DNA of 64,000 bases from an uncultured Litoreibacter sp. (lineage in GTDB: Bacteria > Pseudomonadota > Alphaproteobacteria > Rhodobacterales > Rhodobacteraceae), in contig NZ_CANMXB010000001.1 in the NCBI RefSeq assembly GCF_947501785.1, forward strand, positions 2,856,501 to 2,920,500, read 5' to 3'. Position 1 is the stretch's first letter. Every line of letters begins with the position of its first letter. The position numbers and the translations under genes were made by a program. The notes beneath the pieces are model-generated. The model made no database searches. It had not been told where the DNA came from and saw nothing but the letters and a program-made list of their open reading frames with translations. Shown here one piece after another: positions 54,414 to 63,525 of the stretch.

Positions 54414-55694
54414 TTAGTAGTTAGATGTAAGCTGGACGCAGGTCTTGGTCTCGGTGTTGTACATGCCGCAGCCCAGCTCTTTCCAATCGGAGGTCAGCAC
54501 TTTGGAGGCCGGCAGGAAGTCCGTCCACGCGTCGCCCGGTACCTCTGAGGTCTGGCTGATGATGTCGAACTGACCCTCGGCGGTGATCTCACCGATCAGG
54601 ACCGGCTTGGCCAAGTGGTGGTTTGGCAGCATCACGGCAGTGCCGCCGGTCAGGTTCGGGAATTCCTGCCCATACATGGCCTCACGCACCGCATCCACGT
54701 CCGTGGTGCCAGCGGCCTCAACCGCGTTCACCCACATGTTGAAGCCGATGTAATGGGCCTCCATCGGGTCATTGGTCACACGCTCTTCACCCGCGAATTC
54801 TTTCCATGCGGCGATGAATTCGGCGTTTGCGTCGGTTTCAGCGGATTGGAAGTAATTCCACGCGGCGAGGTGGCCCACGAGGTTTGACGTATCAAGGCCG
54901 GACAGCTCTTCTTCGCCCACGGAAAACGCCACGACCGGGATGTCATCGGCGGAGATATCTGCCGCCGCGAGTTCCTTGTAGAAGCCGATATTGGCGTCGC
55001 CATTGATGGTGGAGATCACGCCCACCTGTTTGCCATCCTCGCCCAGCCCAACGACGTCACCCACGATGGTGGCCCAGTCCGAATGACCGAAAGGGGTATA
55101 GTTCACAAAGATGTCTTCCTTGGCGATGCCCTTGTCCTGCAGGTACTGCTCCAAGATGTTGTTGGTCGTGCGCGGGTAGACGTAGTCGGTACCGAGCAGC
55201 GCAAACTTCTCTACGCCTAGCTCGTCAAGAAAGTAGTCCACCGCAGGGATGGCCTGCTGGTTCGGGGCCGCGCCGGTGTAGAAGACGTTCTTGGAGCTTT
55301 CTTCGCCTTCATATTGAACGGGGTAGAACATCAAGCCGTTAAGTTCTTCCAGCACCGGCAGCGCGGACTTGCGCGATACCGAGGTCCAGGAGCCGAAGAT
55401 AACGTCGACTTCGGAGACGGTCAGAAGCTCCCGGGCTTTCTCAGCGAAAAGGGGCCAATCGGATGCGGGATCCACGACCACGGCCTCGATCTGGCAACCC
55501 AGCACACCGCCAGCGGCGTTTTGTTTGTCGACCAGCATCAGCATGGTGTCTTTCAGCGTGGTCTCGGAAATGGCCATCGTCCCGGACAAGGAGTGCAGAA
55601 CCCCGATCTTTACGGGATCAGCGCATTCGGCGGCAGCCACGGCGGTGCTGCCCAGAAGCGCAGCGGTCATGATTGAGGAAAGTTTCAGCGTCAT
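54414..55694 (-). CDS. urtA: Urea ABC transporter substrate-binding protein UrtA
   Basis: A 426-aa periplasmic protein of the LivJ/AmiC family with a signal peptide (about 21 residues). The core begins 'CADPVKIGVLHSLSGTMAIS', typical of UrtA. 'FGSWTSVSRKSALPVLEELN' and 'LLGTDYVYPRTTNNILEQYL' are conserved. It binds urea or short-chain amides. It is the first gene of the urtABCDE operon. Confidence 0.92.
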   Translation of the reverse strand: MTLKLSSIMTAALLGSTAVAAAECADPVKIGVLHSLSGTMAISETTLKDTMLMLVDKQNAAGGVLGCQIEAVVVDPASDWPLFAEKARELLTVSEVDVIFGSWTSVSRKSALPVLEELNGLMFYPVQYEGEESSKNVFYTGAAPNQQAIPAVDYFLDELGVEKFALLGTDYVYPRTTNNILEQYLQDKGIAKEDIFVNYTPFGHSDWATIVGDVVGLGEDGKQVGVISTINGDANIGFYKELAAADISADDIPVVAFSVGEEELSGLDTSNLVGHLAAWNYFQSAETDANAEFIAAWKEFAGEERVTNDPMEAHYIGFNMWVNAVEAAGTTDVDAVREAMYGQEFPNLTGGTAVMLPNHHLAKPVLIGEITAEGQFDIISQTSEVPGDAWTDFLPASKVLTSDWKELGCGMYNTETKTCVQLTSNY

Positions 55695-56001
55695 AGGTCA
55701 ATTGTCCCTGTTGTCGCTGCGGGCGTGTCAGGCGGCGCGCATGGCCCTTCCCAACGCAGTCCTGAGCAGTGTACTCAGGGCCCGCAACAGTGATGTTGTA
55801 GTCGCGCGAGGGGAGCTATCTGCCAGGATGGCCCCTTGCGCGGCGTTGACGCCCGGATCGGGCATGCAGAGTTAGTGTCATGCGTTCGGGATAGGCCAGC
55901 ATCTGTGACTGTTGGCATCACGACCAAGCGACTTTGCTCACATCTTTGCCAGCAAAACGGACAAACGCCTAAAAATTAGACGAAATGTAGGGCGGACAGC
56001 T
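55695..56001. other. 307-bp intergenic region upstream of urtA
   Basis: Between the amidase stop (56002) and the urtA start (55694), both leftward. It contains an inverted repeat at 55761-55779 but no ORF. I found no clear sigma-54 (GG-N10-GC) or NtrC-type site, though urt genes are often nitrogen-regulated. It must hold the urtA promoter. Confidence 0.5.
55761..55779. promoter_or_regulatory. Inverted repeat upstream of urtA
   Basis: CCTGAG (55761-55766) and CTCAGG (55774-55779) are perfect 6-bp arms with a 7-nt gap, 66 bp upstream of the urtA ATG. It is a possible regulator site; no known motif is assigned. Confidence 0.3.
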
Positions 56002-57378
56002 TTAGTCAGGCGCGCGCGATATCCAATCGGTTGCCTGTTCATATGCCTTGCCAAGCGCGAGCACCTCCGCATCGCGACCGCGATGCATGATCAGCTGCAG
56101 CCCCATTGGCGTGCCGTCAGGGCCGAAGCCAGCCGGAACGGAAAGTGCTGGCAGGCCGGTAAGTGAGGCTGGCACGACCACCTCCATCCAGCGGTGATAG
56201 GTATCCATTTGTGTCCCGGCGATTTCCTTGGGCCAGTCCAACGCGGCGTCGAAGGGGAAGAGCTGGGCCGACGGCAACGCAAGAACATCCACATCCATCT
56301 TGGCGGTCTTACGGAACCAGTCGGACCGGATTTCGCTGGCTTTGGAGATTGCGGTTGGGGTCAGGGCGAGGCCGCGCTCGATCTCCCAAATGGCTTCGGG
56401 TTTCAGCAGGTCGCGTTTGCTGGGCTCCTCGTAGAGCGGTCGGAATTTCGCGGCAACCGCCCAATTGCGCAAAGTCACCCAGCTGTCCCAAAGAGCGGCG
56501 GCGGAGAATGGCGGGTCCATGGCCACGACCGTGTGGCCCAGATCGGCCAATACGGTGCAGGCCGTTTCACACAGGGTGCAGACGCGGTCTTCCATTGGGT
56601 ATGCACCACCCCAATCGGTCAGCCAGCCTATCCTGAGGGGCTTGAGGCTGCCGGTGGGCGCGTAGGGTCCAGCGGAATGAGGATGGCTTGGATCATATGC
56701 GGCTTGCACGTCGAGCAGCAAATCGAGATCTTCCAGCGTCCGGGCCATGGGGCCGTTGGTGGACAGTTGGTGCAAGAAATCCTCCCCCGGACCGGCATTG
56801 GGCACCAGCCCATAGGAGGGGCGAAAGCCGAAGACGTTGTTCCACCCAGCCGGGTTGCGCAGGGATCCCATCATGTCGGAGCCATCCGCCAAAGCGGTCA
56901 TCCGCGTTGCAAGGGCTACCGCCGCGCCGCCCGAAGAGCCACCGGCGGACTTGGTGGTGTCATAAGGATTGCGGGTGACGCCGTAGACGGGGTTGTAGCT
57001 GTGCGATCCAAGCCCCCATTCGGGCGTGTTGGTCTTGCCGATGACAACCGCCCCTGCTGCGCGCATTTTGGCGACCATCGGGTTGTCGGCAGCCGGGACG
57101 TGATTGGCAAAGATTGGGGAGCCATAGGTCGTCGTGATCCCCTTGGTTTCCGCCAAATCCTTGACCGCAATGGGAAGACCTTTGAGCGGCCCATCCGGCG
57201 CGTTGTCTGCGGCTTGGAGCAACAGGTCGCGGTCCTGTAGGGCGACGATGGCGTTGACCGCCGGGTTGCGTTTTTCGATCCGGTCCAGCGTCGCGGACAT
57301 CAGTTCGCGTGCGGACAGCGCGCCCTCTCTAAGCGCCTTGATCTGAGCCGTGGCGCTTTGATCCAGCAGGTCAGTCAT
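56002..57378 (-). CDS. Amidase signature family hydrolase (urt-linked)
   Basis: A 458-aa amidase. The catalytic set is Lys73 ('AVKDLAETKG'), cis-Ser in 'KSAGGSSGGAAVAL' (146-151) and Ser172 in 'SDMMGSLRNPA'. The usual 'DTGGS' reads 'DMMGS', but the nucleophile Ser is kept. It lies just upstream of the urea/amide transporter, so a role in nitrogen salvage from amides is likely but inferred. It overlaps the MscS-type gene by 8 bp. Confidence 0.87.
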   Translation of the reverse strand: MTDLLDQSATAQIKALREGALSARELMSATLDRIEKRNPAVNAIVALQDRDLLLQAADNAPDGPLKGLPIAVKDLAETKGITTTYGSPIFANHVPAADNPMVAKMRAAGAVVIGKTNTPEWGLGSHSYNPVYGVTRNPYDTTKSAGGSSGGAAVALATRMTALADGSDMMGSLRNPAGWNNVFGFRPSYGLVPNAGPGEDFLHQLSTNGPMARTLEDLDLLLDVQAAYDPSHPHSAGPYAPTGSLKPLRIGWLTDWGGAYPMEDRVCTLCETACTVLADLGHTVVAMDPPFSAAALWDSWVTLRNWAVAAKFRPLYEEPSKRDLLKPEAIWEIERGLALTPTAISKASEIRSDWFRKTAKMDVDVLALPSAQLFPFDAALDWPKEIAGTQMDTYHRWMEVVVPASLTGLPALSVPAGFGPDGTPMGLQLIMHRGRDAEVLALGKAYEQATDWISRAPD

Positions 57379-58807
57379 CTCGTGGGTCGGGCGTTTCTTT
57401 CGGCAGGCCGGGCATCTCGCCGCCCATCATTTTGACCTCGCGCTGCGGGAATGGGATCGACACGCCGTTTTCACGGAATGCGTCCCACAGCGCCAGATAG
57501 ACATTGCCGCGAATGTTGGTCAGCCCACCGGTCGGGTCCTTGATCCAGAACCGCAGGATGTAGTCGACGCTTGAGTCCCCGAAACCCACGATGTGGCAAA
57601 CCGGCGGGCGGAAGCTGAGCACACGGTCCACGGACTTGGCTGCCGCGATCGCCATTTTGCGCACGTCATGCGGGTCGTCGTGATAGGCGGTGCCGAAGAA
57701 GATATCGAGGCGTACGAAGTCATCTGAGTGCGACCAGTTCACCACCTGATTGGTGATCAGGTCCTCGTTCGGGATCAGGTATTCCTTGCCGTCGCGGGTG
57801 ACCACGGACGCATAACGCGCGCCAAGCGTGTTGATCCAGCCAAAGGTTTCGCCCAAGCTGATGACGTCACCCGGCTTGATGGATTTGTCGAGCAAGATGA
57901 TGACGCCGGAGACAAGGTTTGACACGACCTTTTGCAGACCAAAACCGAGGCCAACACCGATGGCACCCGACAGCACCGCGAGGCCCGTCAGGTCGATGCC
58001 GACCGCCTTGACCCCGATGTAGAATGCCAGCCCGTAGAAGCCGATTTGCATGACCTTGACGATCAGCACGCGCATGGAAGGTGAGATGTCTTCGTTCGAC
58101 TGGATGCGTCGTGATGTCGTGGTGGTTACAAACCGCGCCAAGGCGACCAATGCCCCGACCACAACCAGCGCCTGCAAAATGATCAGCATCGAGATGCGGA
58201 CCTCGCCCAGATCAAAGCCGATGCTGTCCAGGATGCGCGATGCCTCTGCCGTCAGGCCAAGGATGCGCAGTGTGACATAGGTCCACGCGCCGTAGCGCAC
58301 CAGTTTGCGCAGAAAGGGCGATTTGATCAGCCGGGTCAGGAACACCACCGTCAGCCATGCGAAGGCCAGCGTCGCAATGATACCGAGCAGATAGGATCGG
58401 CTGGGCCAGGTGACCTCTCGCAGAATTAAGACGGCGCCCCACAAGAGTGCCACGAAGAAGATGGCTTGCAGGCGTTGGTGGATAACCACAAGGATGCGCA
58501 TCCGCCATTTGGGCCAACCTTCGCGGGTGCCCATCCAAGCCCGAATGCGCGGGCCGAGCGTGATGCGCAGCAGGTAGGCCACCCCAAACAGAACGATTGC
58601 GAGGCCAATCTGGTACAGGTTGCTTTCCCGCATCATTGAAAGCAGGAATATCTCGCCGCGGTCCAGCAGGCCCTGGCCAACGTCCAAAATCTCTTCGACT
58701 GGTTCGGTGACGGATGGCTTTAGCGTCGGTTCGGCGGTATCGTTGGCTGGTACCGCCCTGTCGCCAAGATTGTCCGGCCCCCTTGGGCCCCCTACATGTC
58801 CTGACAT
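57371..58807 (-). CDS. MscS-family mechanosensitive channel
   Basis: A 478-aa membrane protein with about six transmembrane helices and an MscS domain. The pore-lining helix is 'LSGAIGVGLGFGLQKVVSNL', followed by the beta domain ('IKPGDVISLGETFGWINTLG' and 'YLIPNEDLITNQVVNWSHSD'). It would release solutes under hypo-osmotic shock. The ATG at 58807 begins the Met-Ser-Gly start; a longer frame to 58975 is unconserved. Confidence 0.87.
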   Translation of the reverse strand: MSGHVGGPRGPDNLGDRAVPANDTAEPTLKPSVTEPVEEILDVGQGLLDRGEIFLLSMMRESNLYQIGLAIVLFGVAYLLRITLGPRIRAWMGTREGWPKWRMRILVVIHQRLQAIFFVALLWGAVLILREVTWPSRSYLLGIIATLAFAWLTVVFLTRLIKSPFLRKLVRYGAWTYVTLRILGLTAEASRILDSIGFDLGEVRISMLIILQALVVVGALVALARFVTTTTSRRIQSNEDISPSMRVLIVKVMQIGFYGLAFYIGVKAVGIDLTGLAVLSGAIGVGLGFGLQKVVSNLVSGVIILLDKSIKPGDVISLGETFGWINTLGARYASVVTRDGKEYLIPNEDLITNQVVNWSHSDDFVRLDIFFGTAYHDDPHDVRKMAIAAAKSVDRVLSFRPPVCHIVGFGDSSVDYILRFWIKDPTGGLTNIRGNVYLALWDAFRENGVSIPFPQREVKMMGGEMPGLPKETPDPRDD

Positions 58808-59057
58808 TGCCTGTTGGCCTCCTGCTTTGAAACAGCTTTGCACATGCGCGGGCGAACAGACAAGCGGCGACCCTTGCGAGACTCGCCGCACGCGTGTATC
58901 CCAGCCGACATGACCCCTGTTTTCGACATGGATGACCGCGCACGTCTGAATGAACGCTTTTTCGGCGCGACCCATGCTGTGTTGGCGCGACTATCGTAAC
59001 GCACCTTAGCCACACCGTTCGAGACTAGCCAAAACACCACATTTCAGGAGAGAACCG

Positions 59058-60467
59058 ATGAGTTCCCCAAAGACGCTCTATGACAAGATCTGGGACGCGC
59101 ATGTCGCCCATGAAGCCGATGACGGCACCTGCCTTCTTTATATCGACCGCCATCTGGTCCACGAAGTGACCTCACCACAGGCCTTTGAGGGCCTGCGCAT
59201 GGCCGGTCGCAAAGTGCATGCGCCGGACAAAACCATCGCCGTTCCGGACCATAACGTGCCGACAACCGCGGGCCGTGATGATCCCAAGAACATGACAGAA
59301 GACAGCGCCGTTCAGGTTGCCGCCTTGGATTCAAACGCCAAAGAGTTTGGCATTCACTACTACCCCGTGTCTGACGTCCGTCAGGGCATTGTGCATATTG
59401 TTGGCCCTGAACAAGGCTGGACATTGCCGGGCATGACCGTTGTGTGCGGCGACAGCCACACCGCGACCCACGGTGCTTTTGGCGCCTTGGCGCACGGCAT
59501 TGGGACATCGGAAGTTGAACATGTTCTGGCCACGCAAACGCTGATCCAGAAAAAGTCGCTCAACATGAAGGTCGAAATCACCGGCAAGCTGAAGCCGGGT
59601 GTGACCGCAAAAGACATCACTATGTCCGTCATCGGTGAAACCGGCACTGCAGGTGGGACCGGCTATGTGATCGAATATTGCGGGGAGGCCATTCGCGACC
59701 TGTCGATGGAAGGCCGCATGACGGTCTGCAACATGGCCATCGAGGGCGGCGCGCGCGCCGGTCTGATCGCGCCTGACCAGAAGACCTATGACTACTGCAT
59801 GGGTCGCCCACATGCGCCAAAAGGCGCGCAATGGGAAGCGGCGCTTGCCTACTGGAAGACGCTCTTTACCGACGAAGGCGCGCATTTCGACAAGGTTGTG
59901 ACGCTGAAAGGCGAAGACATCGCGCCAAGCGTGACATGGGGCACCTCGCCCGAGGACGTGCTGCCGATTACGGCTGTCGTGCCCTCGCCGTCGGATTTCG
60001 AAGGTGGCAAGGTCGACGCTGTTGCGCGCTCGCTGGACTATATGGGCCTTGAGCCCGGCACGCCGCTGTCCGAGATCGAGATTGATACCGTCTTCATCGG
60101 CTCCTGCACCAACGGTCGGATTGAAGACCTGCGCGCTGCAGCTGAAATCGTCAAAGGCAAGAAGATCAAGGAAGGCATGCGGGCTATGGTCGTACCAGGC
60201 TCCGGTCTGGTGCGTGCCCAGGCGGAGGAAGAGGGCATTGCCGACATCTTCAAAGAGGCCGGTTTCGAATGGCGTCTGGCAGGGTGTTCCATGTGCCTTG
60301 CGATGAACCCCGATCAGTTGGCCGAGGGCGAGCGTTGCGCGTCCACGTCGAACCGAAACTTTGAGGGCCGCCAGGGCTACAAGGGGCGCACGCACCTTGT
60401 GTCACCAGGCATGGCCGCCGCCGCCGCGATCAGCGGCAAACTGACTGACGTTCGTGAGGTGATGTAA
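59058..60467 (+). CDS. leuC: 3-isopropylmalate dehydratase large subunit
   Basis: A 469-aa aconitase-family enzyme of leucine synthesis, bearing the 4Fe-4S cluster. '[11 protein letters not shown]', '[20 protein letters not shown]' and '[15 protein letters not shown]' carry the iron-ligand Cys (e.g. in 'GSCTNGR' and '[10 protein letters not shown]'). The length is normal. It starts at ATG 59058 with AGGAGAG upstream and overlaps leuD by 1 bp. Confidence 0.97.
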   Translation: MSSPKTLYDKIWDAHVAHEADDGTCLLYIDRHLVHEVTSPQAFEGLRMAGRKVHAPDKTIAVPDHNVPTTAGRDDPKNMTEDSAVQVAALDSNAKEFGIHYYPVSDVRQGIVHIVGPEQGWTLPGMTVVCGDSHTATHGAFGALAHGIGTSEVEHVLATQTLIQKKSLNMKVEITGKLKPGVTAKDITMSVIGETGTAGGTGYVIEYCGEAIRDLSMEGRMTVCNMAIEGGARAGLIAPDQKTYDYCMGRPHAPKGAQWEAALAYWKTLFTDEGAHFDKVVTLKGEDIAPSVTWGTSPEDVLPITAVVPSPSDFEGGKVDAVARSLDYMGLEPGTPLSEIEIDTVFIGSCTNGRIEDLRAAAEIVKGKKIKEGMRAMVVPGSGLVRAQAEEEGIADIFKEAGFEWRLAGCSMCLAMNPDQLAEGERCASTSNRNFEGRQGYKGRTHLVSPGMAAAAAISGKLTDVREVM

Positions 60468-61072
60468 TGGACAAGTTTGAAACCCTGACCGGCATCGCGG
60501 CCCCTATGCCGCTGGTGAATATCGACACCGACATGATCATCCCCAAGCAATTCCTGAAGACGATTAAGCGGTCGGGCCTCGGGGCAAACCTGTTTGACGA
60601 GATGCGGTTCGACCGCCAAGGCAACGAGATCCCAGATTTTGTGCTGAACAAACCGCAATACCGCGAGGCCGAGATTTTGGTCGCTGGCGAAAACTTCGGC
60701 TGCGGCTCGTCGCGCGAGCACGCGCCTTGGGCCATCAAGGACTTCGGCATCCGCGCCGTGATCGCGCCAAGCTATGCGGACATCTTCTATAACAACTGCT
60801 TCAAGAATGGGATCATCCCGATTGTGCTGCCGCAGGATCAGGTCGACGCGTTGATGAAGGACGCCGAGAAGGGTGCCAACGCTCGCATGACGATTGATCT
60901 TGAGGCGCAGACGGTGACCTCCTCCGACGGCGAGGTGTTCAGCTTCGAGGTCGACAGCTTCAAGAAGCATTGCCTGATGAACGGTTTGGACGATATTGGT
61001 CTGACGATGGAGAAGGCCGGGTCGATTAAGAGCTTCGAAGCGCAAGCGTCTCAGGCACGGCCCTGGGTTTAA
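60467..61072 (+). CDS. leuD: 3-isopropylmalate dehydratase small subunit
   Basis: A 201-aa partner of LeuC. '[19 protein letters not shown]' and '[20 protein letters not shown]' are family blocks. It starts at ATG 60467, sharing one base with the leuC stop (TAATG). A strong terminator follows. Confidence 0.96.
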   Translation: MDKFETLTGIAAPMPLVNIDTDMIIPKQFLKTIKRSGLGANLFDEMRFDRQGNEIPDFVLNKPQYREAEILVAGENFGCGSSREHAPWAIKDFGIRAVIAPSYADIFYNNCFKNGIIPIVLPQDQVDALMKDAEKGANARMTIDLEAQTVTSSDGEVFSFEVDSFKKHCLMNGLDDIGLTMEKAGSIKSFEAQASQARPWV

Positions 61073-61093
61073 CCCCGGCAAAGAAAATTGGAG

Positions 61094-61124
61094 CGGCCCG
61101 CCCGGTAACAAGGCGGGCCGTTTT
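61094..61124 (+). terminator. Intrinsic terminator after leuD
   Basis: CGGCCCGCC (61094-61102) pairs with GGCGGGCCG (61112-61120) around a 9-nt loop and is followed by four T (61121-61124). It ends the leuCD transcript, 22 bp past the stop. Confidence 0.88.
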
Positions 61125-61127
61125 CGT

Positions 61128-62144
61128 TTATAGGCCCAGCTGCGCGATGATCGCGTCCCGCGCCTGGGCATGGATATCGGCGCGGTTCGCCCCTTCGGGG
61201 TCGGTGCAAACCGGATCATCACTCCCCTCTTTCAAGATCGCCGGACCGGCTGGTTTGCACAGCGGCAGGAGAGAGAAGTGGTATGCCGACGGGATGCGGA
61301 CCACTTCGGCCTCTGGCAACAGGTGAATGAAACCGCTCGCGTCGAAATCTGTCGCGACCAAACGGTTTTCCCCGTCACCGAGCGACAGCAACATCGTGTC
61401 AGCCGACAGATCGGCCACGTTGTCGGCTGTGAAGCCATGATGAAGCGCCGGATCCATGGCGGCGACATGGGTAATGCGGGCATCCTTATAAGACGCGTCC
61501 CACATCTCAGCGTCCAGTTCGGCAAAGCTGACGCCCGCGTCGAGCAGATCAGCACAATGCGAGGACGTTTCTCGCCGCATTTCGCATTCCTCGACCTCGC
61601 CGGCGAGGTTGCCAGTAACGCCGCCCATGGAAAGGGCCGTCCACCCGCCGTATGAGAACCCGGCGGCCATGATTCGCGATCTGTCGATCCGTCCGGAAAA
61701 GCGGGTGTCATCCATCAGCTTGTCCAACGCTCGGGACATATCGCGGGCGCGGGTCCAGTGGTTCAGCCCCTTCGCCATGTCGAAATCAAAGGTCGAGCTG
61801 TTGGGGTGGTTCACTGCGACGACGATAGCGCCCTGTTCCGCCAAATCTGTGGCGAGCCATGCGAGAGATCGCCAATTCCCGCCCAATCCGTGGGACAGCA
61901 TGACAACGGGGAAGTCGGCCCCGTCTGCAAGAGGGCCATCCTGACGCACGTCGACGCCGTAGAACACCGCGTTTTCCGCAGCGCGCGTCAGCGGGCCCTC
62001 CGTCGAGGGATACCAAATTGCGGCAGCGACAGGTTTGCCGTGATGGGCGGCCTCATAGGTAAAATCCATCATGCCTACCGGCGTGTCGGCCAAGCCGAGT
62101 GTCGGGGCCATGGCGGCGAAGGTTAGGGTTACGGCGAGTTTCAT
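61128..62144 (-). CDS. Secreted alpha/beta hydrolase (dienelactone/PAF-acetylhydrolase-like)
   Basis: A 338-aa exported hydrolase. The signal peptide ends near ALGLA (residue 19). The nucleophile elbow is GFSYGG (Ser near 168), 'VVMLSHGLGGNWRSL' carries the oxyanion hole, and 'HTVDAFGWTA'-type Asp/His follow in the C-terminal half ('PSAYHFSLLPLC'). Function unknown; esterase activity is likely from the family. The ATG at 62144 has GAGGAG upstream. It is divergent from the AraC-type gene, with a near-palindrome between them. Confidence 0.8.
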   Translation of the reverse strand: MKLAVTLTFAAMAPTLGLADTPVGMMDFTYEAAHHGKPVAAAIWYPSTEGPLTRAAENAVFYGVDVRQDGPLADGADFPVVMLSHGLGGNWRSLAWLATDLAEQGAIVVAVNHPNSSTFDFDMAKGLNHWTRARDMSRALDKLMDDTRFSGRIDRSRIMAAGFSYGGWTALSMGGVTGNLAGEVEECEMRRETSSHCADLLDAGVSFAELDAEMWDASYKDARITHVAAMDPALHHGFTADNVADLSADTMLLSLGDGENRLVATDFDASGFIHLLPEAEVVRIPSAYHFSLLPLCKPAGPAILKEGSDDPVCTDPEGANRADIHAQARDAIIAQLGL

Positions 62145-62208
62145 CTGATTGCTCCTCTGACTGTATGTTGACTGGAGCTTTCATGAGACAATTCGGGGTT
62201 TGCAGCGT

Positions 62209-62226
62209 CCTCGAACCGGTTTGAGG
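62209..62226. promoter_or_regulatory. 18-bp near-palindrome between the hydrolase and AraC-type genes
   Basis: CCTCGAACCGGTTTGAGG is self-complementary except for one G-T pair. It sits in the 135-bp divergent region, 65 bp from the hydrolase start and 54 bp from the AraC-type start. It may be an operator for one or both genes; the AraC-type protein is a candidate binder but most AraC proteins use direct repeats, so this is unsettled. Confidence 0.45.
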
Positions 62227-62279
62227 TCGAGCGGAACGCGATTTGGGACTAAATCAGAGTTCAGAAAGGACCCGCGTTG

Positions 62280-63287
62280 ATGCCAGTATTGCCAATACCT
62301 TTGTTCGGAAGCCTTGTGCTGGGGTTCCTTTTTCTGAAACTTGTCGTCGACGGGCGCGGGCGTAGCTTCATTGCGGCCTTGCTGTTTCTGAGCGCGCTGC
62401 AAAGTCTGATTATCTCATTGGCTCAGCATTACGGGATCGGATGGGCATTCGCGCTCCAGCCCATCACTGCGGCCGCCATTCCGCCCCTGTCTTGGATTGC
62501 TTTCCAAACCTCTGCCGTGCGCCAATTCGATGCGCGGCTTGATCTCCCTCATGTGTTGGTTCCGGTCTTCATCGCGTTCTGCGTCGCTTTTGTGCGCGAG
62601 CCTTTGGACTTTCTCATCCCGCTGGTCTTTCTCTCCTATGGTATCGCCATTCTGGTTGTGTCGCTGCGCGGTTCCGATGCGTTGCCGATCACGCGGCTAT
62701 CGGCGGGCAACGTTCCCGGGCTGATTTGGCGGGTCATCGGCGTGTCGCTTATCGTGTCCGCATTTGGGGACGCGCTGATCGTGGTTGCTCAGATTGCAGA
62801 CCGGGGGGCGTGGCAGCCTTGGATTGTCGCGCTGTCGTCAACGGGCATGTTGCTGCTGCTCGGTGCTTTGAGCCTGTCGAACAGTTTGTGGAAACAAAGC
62901 GACGAAGGACCGACAGAACCCGCGCTAAAAACGCCGTCTGATCCTGAGGAGGACGCCAAAGTCATGTCGAGGCTCGAAGCGCTGATGGCGCAGCAAAGGC
63001 TGTATCTCGACCCGGACCTGACGCTTACCCAAATGGCGCGGCGTCTAGTCTTGCCGATCAAGGTCGTGTCCGGCGCGATCAACCGCACGACGGGGGAGAA
63101 CGTGTCGCGTTACGTCAATGCCTGGCGTGTCGATGTGGCGTGCGAGGCGTTGCAGAACGGCGAAAGCGTGACCTCCGCCATGTTCACGGCCGGTTTCAAC
63201 ACGAAATCAAATTTCAACCGTGAGTTTCTTCGCATCAAAGGCGTCCCGCCGCGTGACTGGTTGGCGCAGTCGGTGGATACCAGCTGA
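62280..63287 (+). CDS. Membrane-embedded AraC-type regulator
   Basis: A 335-aa protein with about six to seven hydrophobic helices in the N-terminal 200 residues and an AraC-type double HTH at the C-terminus (about 232-330: 'LTLTQMARRLVLPIKVVSGA', 'SAMFTAGFNTKSNFNREFLR', 'IKGVPPRDWLAQ'). Such proteins are thought to sense a membrane signal and control gene expression. The start is ATG 62280 with AAAGGA upstream; a TTG one codon earlier is possible. It faces away from the secreted hydrolase, its probable target. Confidence 0.83.
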   Translation: MPVLPIPLFGSLVLGFLFLKLVVDGRGRSFIAALLFLSALQSLIISLAQHYGIGWAFALQPITAAAIPPLSWIAFQTSAVRQFDARLDLPHVLVPVFIAFCVAFVREPLDFLIPLVFLSYGIAILVVSLRGSDALPITRLSAGNVPGLIWRVIGVSLIVSAFGDALIVVAQIADRGAWQPWIVALSSTGMLLLLGALSLSNSLWKQSDEGPTEPALKTPSDPEEDAKVMSRLEALMAQQRLYLDPDLTLTQMARRLVLPIKVVSGAINRTTGENVSRYVNAWRVDVACEALQNGESVTSAMFTAGFNTKSNFNREFLRIKGVPPRDWLAQSVDTS

Positions 63288-63525
63288 ATCCACGGTTCTT
63301 TGCGGCTGGGCTTTGTTAACGTCTTCTTTCGCCGGAACTGTAGCCCGACGCCATGTCGATGCCACTTTCTACCCCACATATTGGAAGGTATTGACCCATC
63401 ACCCCGACATATGGCCAGGCCCAAAAATCGGTGACACAAGAATACCACTAATTCTCCCAATAAAATCCCCCAGTCTTATCAGACAGTTGAAGGACGATCT
63501 GAATAGCGGCAAAACTGGGGCGAAA

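Noticed and set aside
55695-56001. Sigma-54 or NtrC sites controlling the urt operon
   Set aside because: No GG-N10-GC element or NtrC-type dyad was found on the coding strand; only an unassigned inverted repeat is present.
56194-57240. A 348-aa plus-strand ORF opposite the amidase
   Set aside because: It is antisense to the amidase, whose active-site motifs are intact, and has shadow-type composition.
58808-59057. A leader peptide with Leu codons before leuC (attenuation)
   Set aside because: No short ORF rich in Leu codons followed by a hairpin and T-run was found; the 61-aa ORF there is not Leu-run based.
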